Source of the DNA: Psococerastis gibbosa
Lineage: Eukaryota > Arthropoda > Insecta > Psocodea > Psocidae
Assembly (NCBI GenBank): GCA_963971405.1
Contig: OZ020484.1
Span: 21,824,001 to 21,888,000 of the forward strand
Direction: 5' to 3'
DNA: 64,000 bases
The position numbers were made by a program, and so were the translations under genes. The notes beneath the pieces were generated by a model that had not been told where the DNA came from, did not search any database, and saw only the letters and a list, made by a program, of their open reading frames with translations. Shown piece after piece: positions 34,528-62,910 of the stretch. The number at the start of each line of letters is the position of its first letter. Position 1 is the stretch's first letter.

Positions 34528-35164
34528 TATTGCCATAAACATATTTTACGTGACTTATTTTCTTTTTATTACATTGTATCTATGCTATCTGATCATACCT
34601 TACTATGTTGTAAATTAGTGAAAGTTGGTTTTTATAGTGGTCGATTCTAGTTCGCTTTAGTTAGCATCTTTATTCTGTTAATATTGTCAAGTGGATTAGA
34701 ATCGTGGTCTAGGAAAACCGGCCTTACTTAAGCAGTGGATATATCAGGTTAGGGTTGGTAACTATTTTTACAACGCTTTGCGGCTCCTATTTAATAGGCC
34801 TGAGCCTTTGAAACGTTGATATTCAATTTAAAAAATGTTAGGGCTATTTAGTGTTCACTTCGGACGCATTACCGATTTCTGAATGGCTTTATTGAAAAAT
34901 TTAGCAAAAGGTAATGTGTTCAATAAAGACGAAATGACTGACGGTTTGCGTGATCTACATCTACTGAAATGCAATTCCCCTAAAAACACAATTAAGTGCA
35001 TTTTAAAGATTTTGTACTAATACTGTGCTTCCAATTATCTAAAAGAAATTATGCAACACTTCTATCACCGGATAGTTCATCCTCGTGGAGCCTAGTATTG
35101 GGATGGGATTAATGCAAAAAAAAAATAATTTATTTAGATTGCCAGTGGGCCTGCTCTGCCGTTT

Positions 35165-35300
35165 AGTACTAGGCCCTATATTAACGTATTCTTGGGGTTA
35201 AAAATGCAAACAAAACAATTATGAATAGCACTTTCCATTCTAAAATTATCTTGTTTCCATTTCAACCCCAGGTTAAGATTAAAAATATTCGCCATAGTAG
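35165..35300. repeat. Family A variant (A-prime), copy 2
   Basis: cttggggttaaaaatgcaaa, aatagcactttccattctaa and catttcaaccccaggttaag, ending attcgccatagtag. Same layout as 19768-19905, inverted. Confidence 0.65.
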
Positions 35301-35394
35301 AGAGGATTGTTGGCCAGTGAGGAAATGAAAGTCCGCGCTAGAGCTAGATAATCTTACAATGTTACATTGAAACCCACACAAAAATTTAAAAAAA

Positions 35395-35480
35395 AAAAAA
35401 CGCTACCAAAAACCGAAATTAGAGAATCAGGAGAAATATATACTCGGCGGGATTCGAACCCACGATCTATGTACGTATGA
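35395..35480 (-). repeat. SINE-like fragment with tRNA box B
   Basis: The - strand reads gatcgtgggttcgaatcccg, then ttctcctgattctctaattt. The same order (gtgggttcgaatcccgc then ttctaatttc) occurs on + near 60625-60660, so it is a repeat, not a tRNA gene. Confidence 0.5.
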
Positions 35481-36800
35481 TCAATTACATACAATGCACC
35501 TGTATCATGTACCATATAATACTACAAACAAAATTGTTAATAAATCGTAACCAATAACTTCATACGGTAGCCAATATTTGAATAGTTTCGCGCTTCAAAG
35601 AAAATAGTGTGGCGGAAATCAGCCCTAAGCAAATGCAACGTAACAGTGACATCTTGGCCATGCTGGGTAGGACATTCAGTTTATCGTATAGATCGACCAA
35701 TTTCTTTATCAGGTTTCGAGTAAAATATAGAGCTCAGCAGTGTTTCAGTTATTCCTTATTCTCATATTACATTTTCATTTACAACTGCTTACCAACGATC
35801 TCTCTCTTCGCCGTTGCTTCAATGATCTGCTTGAGAGTTGACATTTCGAGCGATAGCTAGTTAGTTCAGCTATTTGATCCAGTTCCTATCAGTGCTCCGG
35901 TCCATTTCAAATGGCCCAGTTTTCCCAGCGGATAATGGAAACCTGTTTGAGGAGGTTAGTGGCCGCCGCCGGAACATAACAGTCGCAGAGGTCTATATAA
36001 CGAGTGTCGCGCGGCCCCATCAAAATGCATCGAGTGCTCAACATGGACAGTATGCAATGGGCTCCTGCTCAATGCCTATGGGAGCGATCACACTAGGTGA
36101 CAACATGGCCCCACACACTCTACTTTCTATTCAATACTCCAACTTATAAGGTGAGTCCTACATGCATCACATCAGCGGTGAGGGTTTCACTTTCCTTTAC
36201 AGTATAGCCTATCAGTCATGTCACTTTAGATTTTCAGACTGCATGCAACGCAGGCTAAGTTGTAATAGCCTACTTTTTGTATAGTGTATAATGTACTGTA
36301 CATTGATAAGTTTTGCCGCAGCCTACGGATTCCATATACTTGTAGGACATTCAAAAGAATAAACCGCGGTACCTAGTCAGGCTTGAAGTCCAATATAGTA
36401 CCTAACTACAAATTTTTTCATCTATGGTCATTCCACTTGTCATTTTTAACGAGTTTTAACGGGATTTATTCTTTAATTTTTTTGTATTTTTCAGGCACAT
36501 TCAAAAATATTTACTGTGCTCGAAAAAAATCCTTTCCATTAACTGTCCAAAAATGCAAAAAAAAAACTCACCCTTCCTGTACTTTATTGGACTCTAAGCT
36601 GATAAACGGTTCAATCAAACTATAGCCTTCAGATGCTGAAGGTACATTGTATTGTAGGGACTATATTTTGTACTATTGAGTAAGCAAAGAGGGATATGTA
36701 CTGTATTATTAATAGTATGCCGTTGAGGCTAAGTCCTTCAGAAAATTAATAATCTTCGATTAGGAGACGTAGGATAGTCCTCAGTAAGCCCTATACTTGC

Positions 36801-36968
36801 AGCCTGCAGTCTAATCGAGGCGTTTATAATACCGGGGTTAAATAAATACCCTAGGATTATAACTGTAAACAAACAAATTTTGAATAGCACTTTCCATTAT
36901 AAAATTATCTTGTTTACCAGTGGATTAAATAAATACCGGTATTATAAATGCCCCGATCAGGCTGCAGA
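36801..36968. repeat. Family A element, copy A2
   Basis: Terminal arms taataccggggttaaataaa and complement, centre aatagcactttccattataa. Directly abuts A3 in opposite orientation. Confidence 0.85.
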
Positions 36969-37132
36969 TCGAGGCGATTATAATACCGGTATTTATTTAA
37001 TCCCCTGCTATTAAAAATGTAAACAAGATAATTTTGTAATGGAAAGTGCTATTCAAAATTTGTTTGTTTACAATTATAATCCTAGGGTATTTATTTAACC
37101 CCGGTATTATATTCGCCTCGATCAGGCTGCTG
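36967..37132. repeat. Family A element, copy A3
   Basis: Inverted relative to A2, with gataattttgtaatggaaag as the complement of the A2 centre. It shares the junction ccgatcaggctgcagatcga, so A2 and A3 together form a palindrome of about 310 bp. Confidence 0.85.
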
Positions 37133-37659
37133 GTGGGCAGACTCAAGTCGCCGTGGCTGCATCAATCGCATTAGGTCACCATGGTGATGCGATGAAATAG
37201 CTACTGTAGCTGCCATGTTTTGTTGAAAGTTGAAACGAATTCAGTGCGGGATCTTGCCGTCAACTTGGCATAGGGGAATGCCGTAGCATTAAGCATTGGG
37301 AATAAAAAAAGTATGCCAGCATCATAATAATATGCCAAGGGTGATGTTTTAATTTTTTTGTTTTTTTGTTGTTGTTTTAATGTTTCATTACAGTGCACCA
37401 CAGACATTTTAGTCCGGGTGCTTCGTTTACCATTTGAAATAGCCTAAACGTCGAAGACACAGTTTCGTCTACCGTATGGTATGATCCATCATCTCCATTC
37501 CCGCGGTTAACATCGTAACTTCGTATAAATCCTTTTTTTTAAGCTGTCATTGGTCTGATTTTATAGACAAAGGCTATAAGTATGCCACGGTGACTATTGG
37601 TAGTCGAATTGACAGGAAGAGTACCTATAACGGTGTAACAGGCGCGGCTTGCTTTGCAG

Positions 37660-38454
37660 ATGTGGGCCGTGCTGAGCCTGGTGGCAACGCTTTCGCTCTG
37701 CGCCAATGCAATTCTTGGTCGAGGAAAGCCAGCAGTTGATCCAGGTAAGCCTGCAATATTTTTGTTATGCTTCCTATGTACATAATGCATTGCATTGTAG
37801 CAGAAACGCATCTACATTCTCAAATCTTCAAAAATATGGCTATGCACTTATGCAAACGTCTCCTTCTACGAATTTCTAAAGTTGCGTTCTTCCATACTAT
37901 ATTATTCACACTAACCAATAACCAAGTTTCACGTAGTACATATTATACCCTGTGTATAAGTGGCCGATAAGATATCAAATATTAATTTTCTAAAATTTTC
38001 AGGTTTATTCATGATAATGGGGGTAAAGACATGTCGAGACGGCTCCGGTTACTGTCTTCTGGGACTAGATTGCACCCTCGATGACGACTTTCTGCCCGAT
38101 GACTCGGGAGGCCACTGCAACGGACTCAAAAATGCATTCACACCTTCCGCTAAATTTACATGTTGCAAATATAATACTGACAGGGATGCCATCACAACAA
38201 CTCGGAGACCCCGACCCGGCCATATAAAGACTACTTCTACAACGACTGACAAAGATGTTACTGAGGACGCATCATCGACGAGTGTCGAGACTCTGACTGA
38301 TTTGACGACAGAAAAAGACATGGCGACGAACGCTGTAGCTGTGGAATACGATAATGTCGATGTATTTGTTGATATTAACAATGAGGTCATCAAAGAAGTC
38401 ATTCCACCGACGTTGGATCAAGAAGAAGCCGCTGAAGTGCTAGCAGTTACATGA
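37660..38454 (+). CDS. Small secreted six-cysteine (CLIP-like) protein
   Basis: Two exons, 37660-37744 and 38003-38454 (donor CCAG|gtaagc, acceptor ttttcag|GT, phase 1), encode 178 residues. The ATG follows a possible acceptor (tgctttgcag), suggesting an upstream 5' untranslated exon. Residues 1-17 form a signal peptide (AVLSLVATLSLCANA). A single domain of about 50 residues has six cysteines ending in adjacent Cys-Cys, with LGLDCTLDDDF, GGHCNGL and FTCC. That count and ending match the disulfide-knot (CLIP) layout. A Thr-rich, then acidic tail (VDVFVDINNEVI) runs to the stop. There is no protease domain, and an AATAAA lies 131 bp after the stop, so it looks like a complete CLIP-only gene. 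I do not know its function. It may be the shortened relative of a CLIP protease. Confidence 0.7.
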
Positions 38455-38584
38455 AGTCTGTTTCTTTAGCCCAGTTGCGAGTACCTACCTATACAAACAT
38501 ATATTGTAAATTTCACTTATTATTTAACTATAGATAGTACTGTAAAATATATAGGTAGCCTAGGCTGGATGGGTGCGTCTTATA

Positions 38585-38590
38585 AATAAA
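38585..38590 (+). terminator. Poly(A) signal of the small CLIP-like gene
   Basis: AATAAA 131 bp after the stop codon at 38454. Confidence 0.55.
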
Positions 38591-39182
38591 ATAGTATCTT
38601 CCCACCGGCTAGGTACGGCGAATGTGCCTACGATGCATTGTACAATATATAATGTGCAGTTGGGCTAGGTACCTACTATATATAGTAAGCATACAGCTTT
38701 CATACACCATCTAGCCTATATATTATACTTTAGGGTACCTACGTAATTCAATACAAGAGTGTCCTAAATAAGCGGGTTGAGCTTTATTGAATGCGAGTGA
38801 ATAGAATCAATGTGACTAGTTTATTTTCCCATCTCTACAAAATAATAAATATGTACAATATTAAAAAAAAACATTTTAAGAGTCTCTTATTCTATTTATA
38901 AAGGTATACATAGGCATAGTATGTAATATTACATACGTAGAAGGTACTTACCGTATATTAAAATATTTTAATAATCCAAAAAAATTAAATCAAAGAGAAT
39001 GATTGAAATTGGCTCAGTTTATTTAGCCTAGGCTTATTTTTTTAATATTATTTTTTATTATTAGGGTTCGTGAGTTAGGCATTTTCGAAATCAATCGAAA
39101 TTGTTCTGCAAACATCGAATTATGCAACCAGGTCTACCCGACCCAATCTTAAAAATAATGTAGGTATTGTTTTGGAGTATGA

Positions 39183-39248
39183 TGAAATGAAATTAAAAAC
39201 GTCTCTATTTAAGGCGAGCTTTAGCCCCGAAGGGCTACTCTAACAGCT
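39183..39248 (+). repeat. Repeat H, copy 2
   Basis: gaaatgaaattaaaaacgtc followed by gagctttagccccgaagggc and tactctaac, as at 17805-17873. Confidence 0.75.
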
Positions 39249-39302
39249 AACCTAAAGTTTTAGTAGGCTAGAGCTAGACTCAGCAATAACGATTGTAATA
39301 GT

Positions 39303-39545
39303 AGTCAGAATGGCGTAGAGGTAACGACTCGGACTATCATCCAGAAGGTGACTGGTTCGAGTCCCACCCGAATGCCAAAATTTTCTAGTGGTACAATTAT
39401 TTATCTTCTGACTACCATGCTTCGGAGGGCATGTAAAGCCGGCGGTCCCGGCAGTCTTCCCTGACTGTCGATAGGTTAAACAGGAGGCTGTTGATGCAAC
39501 CTGAAAACTCCTGTACCACGGGTAGTACCACCCCGACACGAATTT
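39303..39545 (+). repeat. tRNA-derived SINE with conserved central domain
   Basis: tRNA-like head: box A tggcgtagagg and box B ggttcgagtcc 40 bp later, with atggcgt start and gaatgcc end. The body shares catgcttcggagggcatgta and gcggtccc with SINE1 but has a different tail (gtaccacgggtagtaccacc). Confidence 0.8.
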
Positions 39546-40278
39546 ACTTTCAGCAATAACGAAAGCAGGATAGCTATCCTGCTTTCGTCAGGTCTAGACT
39601 TGTAAGTTGTTGATTATATGATATATAGGCTATACCGGTACTCAATGCGAAGTGTTCCTACAAATGGCAGAGAGGGCGAAAATTATTTTTGAATTCTGGG
39701 GCCACCTGGTATGTTTAGTTAATGACTGGTCATCACGAGACGTGGCCTGTGGTGTCAGAAATTTAAAAAAATATATCTTTTTGGCGGGAAATGCATCTCT
39801 CAAATATTGAACTGTAGGCAGGCCTATAAATTACAACAGTAATCTTTACACCTTCTGTGGGTAGGATAATTTATATTGTAGCGCTGCCAATAATGTCATT
39901 CTTGGGTAGCAGGAGGCTACGTATAGTAAATTACGGTATATACTAGCTAGTGGATACATATTGTAGCAACAATAATATCATAATTACAAAGTTCCGAAGA
40001 TCGGAATTTATGGTGTATGCATCGTATGCACATAGAGATTATGGTGGTGGTTTACATGCCGAAGAAATAGCCTGCTATCGAAAATTTCATACAAATTATT
40101 AGAAGGGCTACAGAACTAAAATTTTACCAGAAATGGGGAACGGAATATATGTATATCGTAAATGCAAAAAATAGGTACCTAGAAATTTCCTGCGATCTCA
40201 AAGTTATGCAACCGTTCTCAGTGCGAATGCGAATGCGAATGGCGAATGCATACCTACGGTACCAGTGTACCACATAAT

Positions 40279-40868
40279 GTATAGCGCACCCCTTCTTCAA
40301 TACTGCCATAACCCTAAAAAATTGGAAAATCTGATTTTTAGCCCAACATAAAGTATAACTTGCAAAGTTTACGCTCGGCAATAGTGTCATATCATTAGTA
40401 TGCAAGAAATCCGTTTTTTGAGCTAGTGTCACTATTGACATATTTGGTTTTGGCATTTGCTGAGGGAGAAATAATACCGCCTCAAGCCAGGTTGTGGGGG
40501 GGGGGGATGCCACACTGAGAAACTGGCGATCGTCCATGTATAAGTTTTATATATGGTTTATATGGTTAAGTATAGTATTAGGCAAGAGCGAAATAGGTCG
40601 TAACAGGATATAATCGAAAAAATACAAATCTCAATACTGCCATAACACTTGAAAATATTTTTTTTATTGCTTTTAATTCAATTGAAAGTAGATTGTTTTA
40701 CTCGTAGAAAAAAAAACACTAACGCCCATGTCATTATGAGTACAAAATTTTACGGCAATGTCTTGAATAACCAAGGAAAAAAATTACCACCTATTGTGTA
40801 AATCTTTCTGCCCCTCTCCTGAGAATTGCCAATTCCTGTGATGTGGCAGTATTGAAAAAGGGGTGCGA
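40279..40868. mobile_element. Non-autonomous element with 25-bp terminal inverted repeats
   Basis: Left end gcaccccttcttcaatactg then cca; right end tggcagtattgaaaaagggg then tgc. A third copy of the end motif (tcaatactgccataacactt) lies inside near 40631. No clear target duplication and no ORF. Confidence 0.7.
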
Positions 40869-41894
40869 GTCTACCTATTCAATGACTATAACACAGGCAA
40901 TAAGCTAGGCTAAGGTACGAATACGATTCACATTGAGTACGAATTATGCGTGAATGAATTTTTATTAAATTCTGCTACTGAGCAGTAAAATATATATCCG
41001 CACACAGTATACAGTAGCTCTCTGTAGACAGAGAATTACGATCGGAGCTCACTCCTCTAATCACATTTAAAATTAAGGTAAAAGTTTAAAAATGTGAGTC
41101 CAAACCGGTTGTGTATTTATAATGATTATAACGTAAAACTTCATATAGTTATTTTATTCACAATGAGTAAGTAAATGTAGCCCAGCCTGTATCCCGAATT
41201 AATAAATCCTGAATAAGTGCTTGAATCACCCAAGGAGCGATAGGTCCCTTAGGTCGAAGAATAGGTACTGTAATTTAAACAGGGATGATTGTAAAAAAGC
41301 CAATGTAGCCTATAGAGAGCATCAGACAAGTTTTTCACTGGCTTCAAGTCAAGGTCAATGCAGCCATTAAATCCTACCTATACTCGTTTTAGGTTGTTAG
41401 GCTAACCCTTGCAGCCCATTCCTTATTTTTTATTATTGTAGGCATCCTTTTTTTTCTAATCGTCATCGCAGGAACAGGTACCTATACAATTTAGGAGTTA
41501 TGAATGTTGAATATGCGAGTTGCCCCACTCTACACTATAAAGGACAACTTTTAGAGCGTGTATGCGTGTTCGGTGTTCACGTTAAATTTGGAACCAATCC
41601 CGGGGCAGATCAAAGTTGGTATAGGCTACCTTTCTACCTGTAGATCCGAAACTAATGAATAATGAACCGGTACGAGTGAACCCGTACAGGCCTTCCTATT
41701 TAGCAAGATTTTTTTTTTTTTTTGGGGGGGGGGTCCAGTTTTCATGCAACAATACATGCCCGCTTACGATAGGTTTTAGAATGTGAGTGTTTCATTTGGC
41801 GCTCTCCCCCGTATTTTCGTAAAATAGTAGAAAAAGAGGCGTTCTCATGGACGTACGCATCTTCTAATTAGGGACATGATCTTAATTTCCCCAC

Positions 41895-42300
41895 CCGAGG
41901 AGTCAGGGGGCCTAAGGGGGTCTCTCCCGGGGAGGATTTTTGAAAAAAAAAATATGCCCGAAATTGTGGAGTTCAACACATTTTGATGTATATATATGCG
42001 GCTTATGAAGTATTCTAATAATGTTTAAAATTTACAGCCGAAGAATAGTAGACCAACTGTAAGAAAAGGGGAATTATTTTGAAAAAGAATAGGCCCAAAA
42101 TAGTGGAATTTACGCACTTTGAAAGCAGTTATGTTTATATTTTACATGTGGAGAATATTACAGCTGACAAGGGGGGCCCGGGGGTTACCCGGGGAACGTT
42201 TTTTAAAAAAATAGGCCTGAAATAGTTTGTCGGCAAAACTGGAAGCTGGGGGACCGGGGCCTCCCCGGGGAATTTTATAAAATAAATATCAGAAACATTT
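41895..42300 (+). repeat. Repeat K, copy 4, at least three units
   Basis: Three consecutive degenerate units, each running from a ggggaa block through ttttgaaaaa, atatgcccgaaattgtgga or aataggcccaaaatagtgga, to cacattttga or gcactttga, then into the next GC-rich block. The best evidence that K is a tandem array of roughly 110-140 bp. Confidence 0.65.
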
Positions 42301-42554
42301 GCTATTTTGCTAAATTTGGGGGGGGGGGGTCCGGACCCAGCTGACCCCCCCCCCCCTTGGCTACGCCACTGGTGATAGTTCCATAGTAAATTATTGCCTC
42401 GTTGTTTAATATCGGCTGCCTATATATTTTCCTTGTCCTAAAGCACTGGATTGCTCAATGGGACAATTGCATTGCTTAGAATGGGTAGGCCATATTGTAA
42501 TACTATACACAATAATGGTATGATATACAATGCATTATAATGCAATCCATATTT

Positions 42555-42810
42555 TTAAAAAAATATTTCTTTTCTGAAAACCAAAACCTTGCTTTGGAAA
42601 GCATCATATTCTGTTTTGTTACTCTATTTAGCACCTCAAACATACCTGAAGTTAAAAAGGATCGATAAAATGGTTCCTCAAAAAATATTTTCTTAATCAC
42701 TATGGTACCTGTACTTATGAAAATTGAGCATTTTTAATTTTTTACGCCCAAAAACGTACTATCAAAGGGGATGCGACCCGGCTGCCAGACAGACATTTCG
42801 TAAAAACACT
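42555..42810 (+). repeat. Repeat F, partial copy
   Basis: gttttgttactctatttagc, caaacatacctgaagttaaa, atcaaaggggatgcgacccg and agacagacatttcgtaaaaa, as in the long copy. Confidence 0.65.
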
Positions 42811-43459
42811 TTAGATTTTAGTGAACAATTTTACATGAATAGAATTCAATAGAAACATTTAATTATCAAGTTTGATGCAAGGCTGAGATATGAATACCCT
42901 AACTGTCCACCGAAACGTTGCGTTATGTTCTATTGAGACGATTATTGCTGCCCATTATCAACTCAGATTATTATTCATTCCATGGAAATATTTTCATTGT
43001 TGGATTTACCAGAAAGATTTACCCAGAAAAAAATCTATTGGGGAGGGGGGGGCGGTTCCATGCTATTTGGGTACCTACCACTGTCCTATTGGGCCACACC
43101 GTGGCCTGGGACTGTGTCCAACCTTACTACTACTACCTATCTACCAATTTGGATTACGTTTTTTTTTTTTTATAATAAAAAGATAACAACGTGGCAAGAA
43201 CATTATATCTAGTCGTCACTGGTTTTTCCCTCCCCGCCCCCCTTCGAGTTTTTACTTCAAACAGATCCTACAAAGTACAAAAATAGCTTTTACTGTACAC
43301 GGTGTTCCAGATTTGGTATAGCCCTTGTTATATACAGATATGCCCATGGAAGCCTCCTACAGTATGGGTAGCGACCATTGAAAAATGAGGTCAATACTAA
43401 TTACCTGTAACTAACACTGTAACATTTTTTACATGTCTGGATCACATCAGTAGCATAAT

Positions 43460-43560
43460 ATGCATATAAAGTATATAATATATATTAAAATAATATATAT
43501 AAATATAAAAACATATATATATATATATATAATATAATATATATTAAAACCATTAAATAT
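43460..43560. repeat. AT-rich dinucleotide zone
   Basis: Dense ta/at repeats, including a pure (at) run near 43513-43530, with longer imperfect palindromes of aatatatatt type. Confidence 0.8.
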
Positions 43561-44560
43561 TATTCTATGATTAAAACCGCTTACTTAAAATTTAACAATA
43601 TTTAAAAGAAATTTAGGCAAATGGCTGCGAACAGAAGTTAGGTACTAAAAAACCGGAATTAACTATTTGCTAACTACCTCTTATAGCAAACTCATATATA
43701 ACTAACCTGAATTGATTAACTACTACTAACCAATAATTATTTACCTAACTATTGTATTGCGACTGAATTACATGTGTATCCAAAACCGCACACGGGCTGA
43801 CTGAAACCTTGCGGTATTTCATTTTATAGCAATTTTATTGTAAAAATTGTAATAGTGGATTAATAATAAATAAATAAATAAATAGGTATACAATTTATAC
43901 TATGCTATATGCCTATATTATATAGTACATATTTTATTTTTACATTACAACAACTTGCGTAGGCTATAATACTACTTATATATACTGTATATGCACATTA
44001 CATTACAATAATATAAAATTAATATATACTATTATATATATATATAGCATATATCAGCATATGCAGGCACATACTATTCAATGGGCACGAGGCGGGAAGA
44101 TCGTCCTCTGGCTCAGATCAATTAAATAGTTTGGTACTGTACTGTCGGCAAGATGCATATTAGTGACCCTGACTAACAGCTTTGGCAACTGGTCCACGGC
44201 CTCTGGGTTTTCAAGACGACCTACGAAACAGGATGAAGTCATCGTTGGAATACGGAACAAGTCGGGGTGTAAACATGTTATGTAATAAAACGTATAGTGT
44301 TTACCATTACCACGAAGAAGGTGCTGCCGCCAATCTGCTTTCAGCCCGGGACTTTCACTCTTTATAGTCCTTGGGAGGAGTTCGGTCCTCCAACGAACCA
44401 GTTCGTCGAATGGTGGCACTCCATACAAAACTAGGTACTACTTGCCTACTTAGGGTCGTTACTTGAGTTCCTGCGCGTGTTTCCTATACTCTGGTACCTG
44501 CATACCAGAATTGAACTGCAAAAAATATGTGAGACTTTTAGTTCAAGCAAAGTTGTCATC

Positions 44561-60889
<16,329 letters not shown>

Positions 60890-62257
60890 GTTCGATACCG
60901 TTTCTCTCCTCATTATTCGAAAGTTACCCTACAGAATGTGGCGGAAAAGTTAGTTTGCATTTTCGTCCTTCTAGACTGATCACTTTTGTAAAATAATATA
61001 CCCTACTTAATGTATGTACTATTAGTATAAGCCGTATGGACTGTCGAAATATGTAGTATAGTAGTATCCAAACTTCGAAGGTAACTTAATGCGAATAGGA
61101 GTACGTAGTTTTGTTGACCTACTGTTATGCAATAGTTGTACCATGTTTCGCATTGTTTCTTTTTAAGTCCTGTTATGATACGCCATTTTACAATAGTAAA
61201 TTAATTAAATTATTTACTAATTTATAGTAAACAGCATTATAGATTTCTTACCTCTCATTGTAAGTAGGGGTGTGGGGATAAAGACCCTTACTTCTTGTTA
61301 GGGTCTTCAATACGTATAGGCTACCTTGGAGTGGTTCATGCCAGTCAATCATGAACACTGGGTGGGCTTAACGAACTTTTGAGTCCTCAAATTAATTAAT
61401 TTCTACAGATTTAGAAACTTGACCTATTTTACTGCGCAAATCGAGTTGCTTCACTTTTTTATAGGCTGACGTTTGGTGATAAATAACAGTTGCTCTTGAC
61501 AAGGTCCAGGAGTAGCCTAAACCCTCGCACCGTAGTTGGGATTCTAATTTTTGCAACAATGCATGATGATGGAGAAGAAAATAGTGAGCTTTTGCCCTAG
61601 TAGCGGGTAGTTAAAGTCTGACTGTCACTAGACCCAATTCATCAATACGACTGAAGAGTGTATAACTTTACAAAACGGCAGCGAGTGCGTTTAAAGTTGA
61701 GCGGACGAAAAGTTTTGCCATTTTGATGACGAACAGTGGGTAATAACATGTGGGCGTTTTTACCCAGCTGATATTTTCATCTCTCTTTTTGTATGATTCA
61801 ATGTGCAAATGTCGTCTTAGCTACAATGGTAGATGTTATTGGTTCAAAAAGTAATGTGATTTGTATGAGGTAGGTTCGTCTGAAAAGTGCGGGAATTTAC
61901 CCCCCCCCCCCCTCCTCTATGGGCTATGCCAATTTAGTATCTTTGGTTCGAAAATATACAAACTGTATAGTGGGCTTAAATAATTGTATAGGTAGACTGC
62001 ATATCTGCTTAGTTTGAAACAACTGTGTTTATGCTTGCTTTTACAATCAACTGGATCTCGCCTATAATTTTAACCAGAGGAAATTATAGCATACTCGTAT
62101 ATGTACAGGTGTAGCAGGCTACATATATTAAAATTAGTGTATATGGTACAATGTAGCAATTTGTGAGAAATAATATGCTCGTATGCATCAGTAATAAGGC
62201 AGTAGGATGGAATTTTTCCCGGGGGGGGGGGGGGGGGTAGCATATTCTTCAAACTTA

Positions 62258-62436
62258 CCTATCTAGTCAATCTGACTTTCACCCGAAAGGTTGTTGGTTC
62301 GAGTCTCTCACTGGCTACATTTTCTGGCCATGCTTCGGAGGGTATGTAAAGCAGGCGGTCCCGGGCCTTCCTAGTTGAGTGCAAGAGAGTGCTTTATAGC
62401 CCTAACTGCGCTAGGTTGGCTTAGTAATAGAAACAA
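62258..62436 (+). repeat. SINE1, best copy, with (ttta) tail
   Basis: ctttcacccgaaaggttgtt, box B ggttcgagtct, gcttcggagggtatgtaaag, gcggtcccgg, cctagttgagtgcaagagag and gctaggttggcttagtaata. Followed by a (ttat) run at about 62450-62468, likely the 3' tail. Confidence 0.85.
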
Positions 62437-62768
62437 CAAAAAGTCCTTATTTATTTATTTATTTATTTACCTACCTAGAATTAAGCTGTGAGAATCTATT
62501 TAGCTTTCTTTCCGCATAAGTCTACTTACGGTACTGATAGTGGTATTGGTATAGCCTAAAATCTTTTGTGACTCCTGAAGGGAATGGATGGATGGAAAAG
62601 TTGTAGGCAGCAGGAAAGTTAAAAAAAAAAAAAAAAAAAAAATGCCAAGTTCCGTGTCGGATGGGGGAAAGAGGTTAACTCCCTAACCCCCGGCCTTGTA
62701 CAGTAGTATTGTAGTTGGTAGACTATAAATTAGGTACCATACGCATTTTAGAATATGCACAAGTATAT

Positions 62769-62910
62769 GGCGCATATTCCACCTACGTCAATAGTCAATA
62801 GTAAATGTGGTATTGACGTGATAGCAGACATTAAAGACAGTCTAAAAATGTCTGCTACTACGTCAATACCATATTTACTATTGACTATTGACGTAGGTGG
62901 AATATACGCC
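62769..62910. repeat. Family B palindrome, copy B5
   Basis: ggcgcatattccacctacg to its near-complement; about four mismatches between arms. Loop ttaaagacagtctaaaaa. Both sides abut tat, a possible target duplication. Confidence 0.92.

Larger units (their letters stand above)
33520..37659. other. Rip11 3' UTR and intergenic repeats
   Basis: Probable 3' UTR to about 34.55 kb. Then an A-prime element (35165-35300), a SINE-like tRNA head on the - strand with ggttcgaatcccgcc near 35455, and the paired A2/A3 elements (36801-37132). No convincing ORF. Confidence 0.6.
38591..44560. other. Intergenic region, repeats only
   Basis: Contents: repeat H (39183-39248), a tRNA-headed SINE (39303-39545), a TIR element (40279-40868), repeat K (41895-42300), a hAT-like right end near 42346-42373, repeat F (42555-42810), a long AT-dinucleotide zone (43460-43560) and a TAAA microsatellite near 43868. 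ORFs in this range carry no recognisable domain. Confidence 0.65.

Noticed and set aside
38049..38402. 117-codon ORF antisense to the CLIP-like gene
   Set aside because: Mirror of the Thr/Ser/Asp-rich coding region on the other strand.
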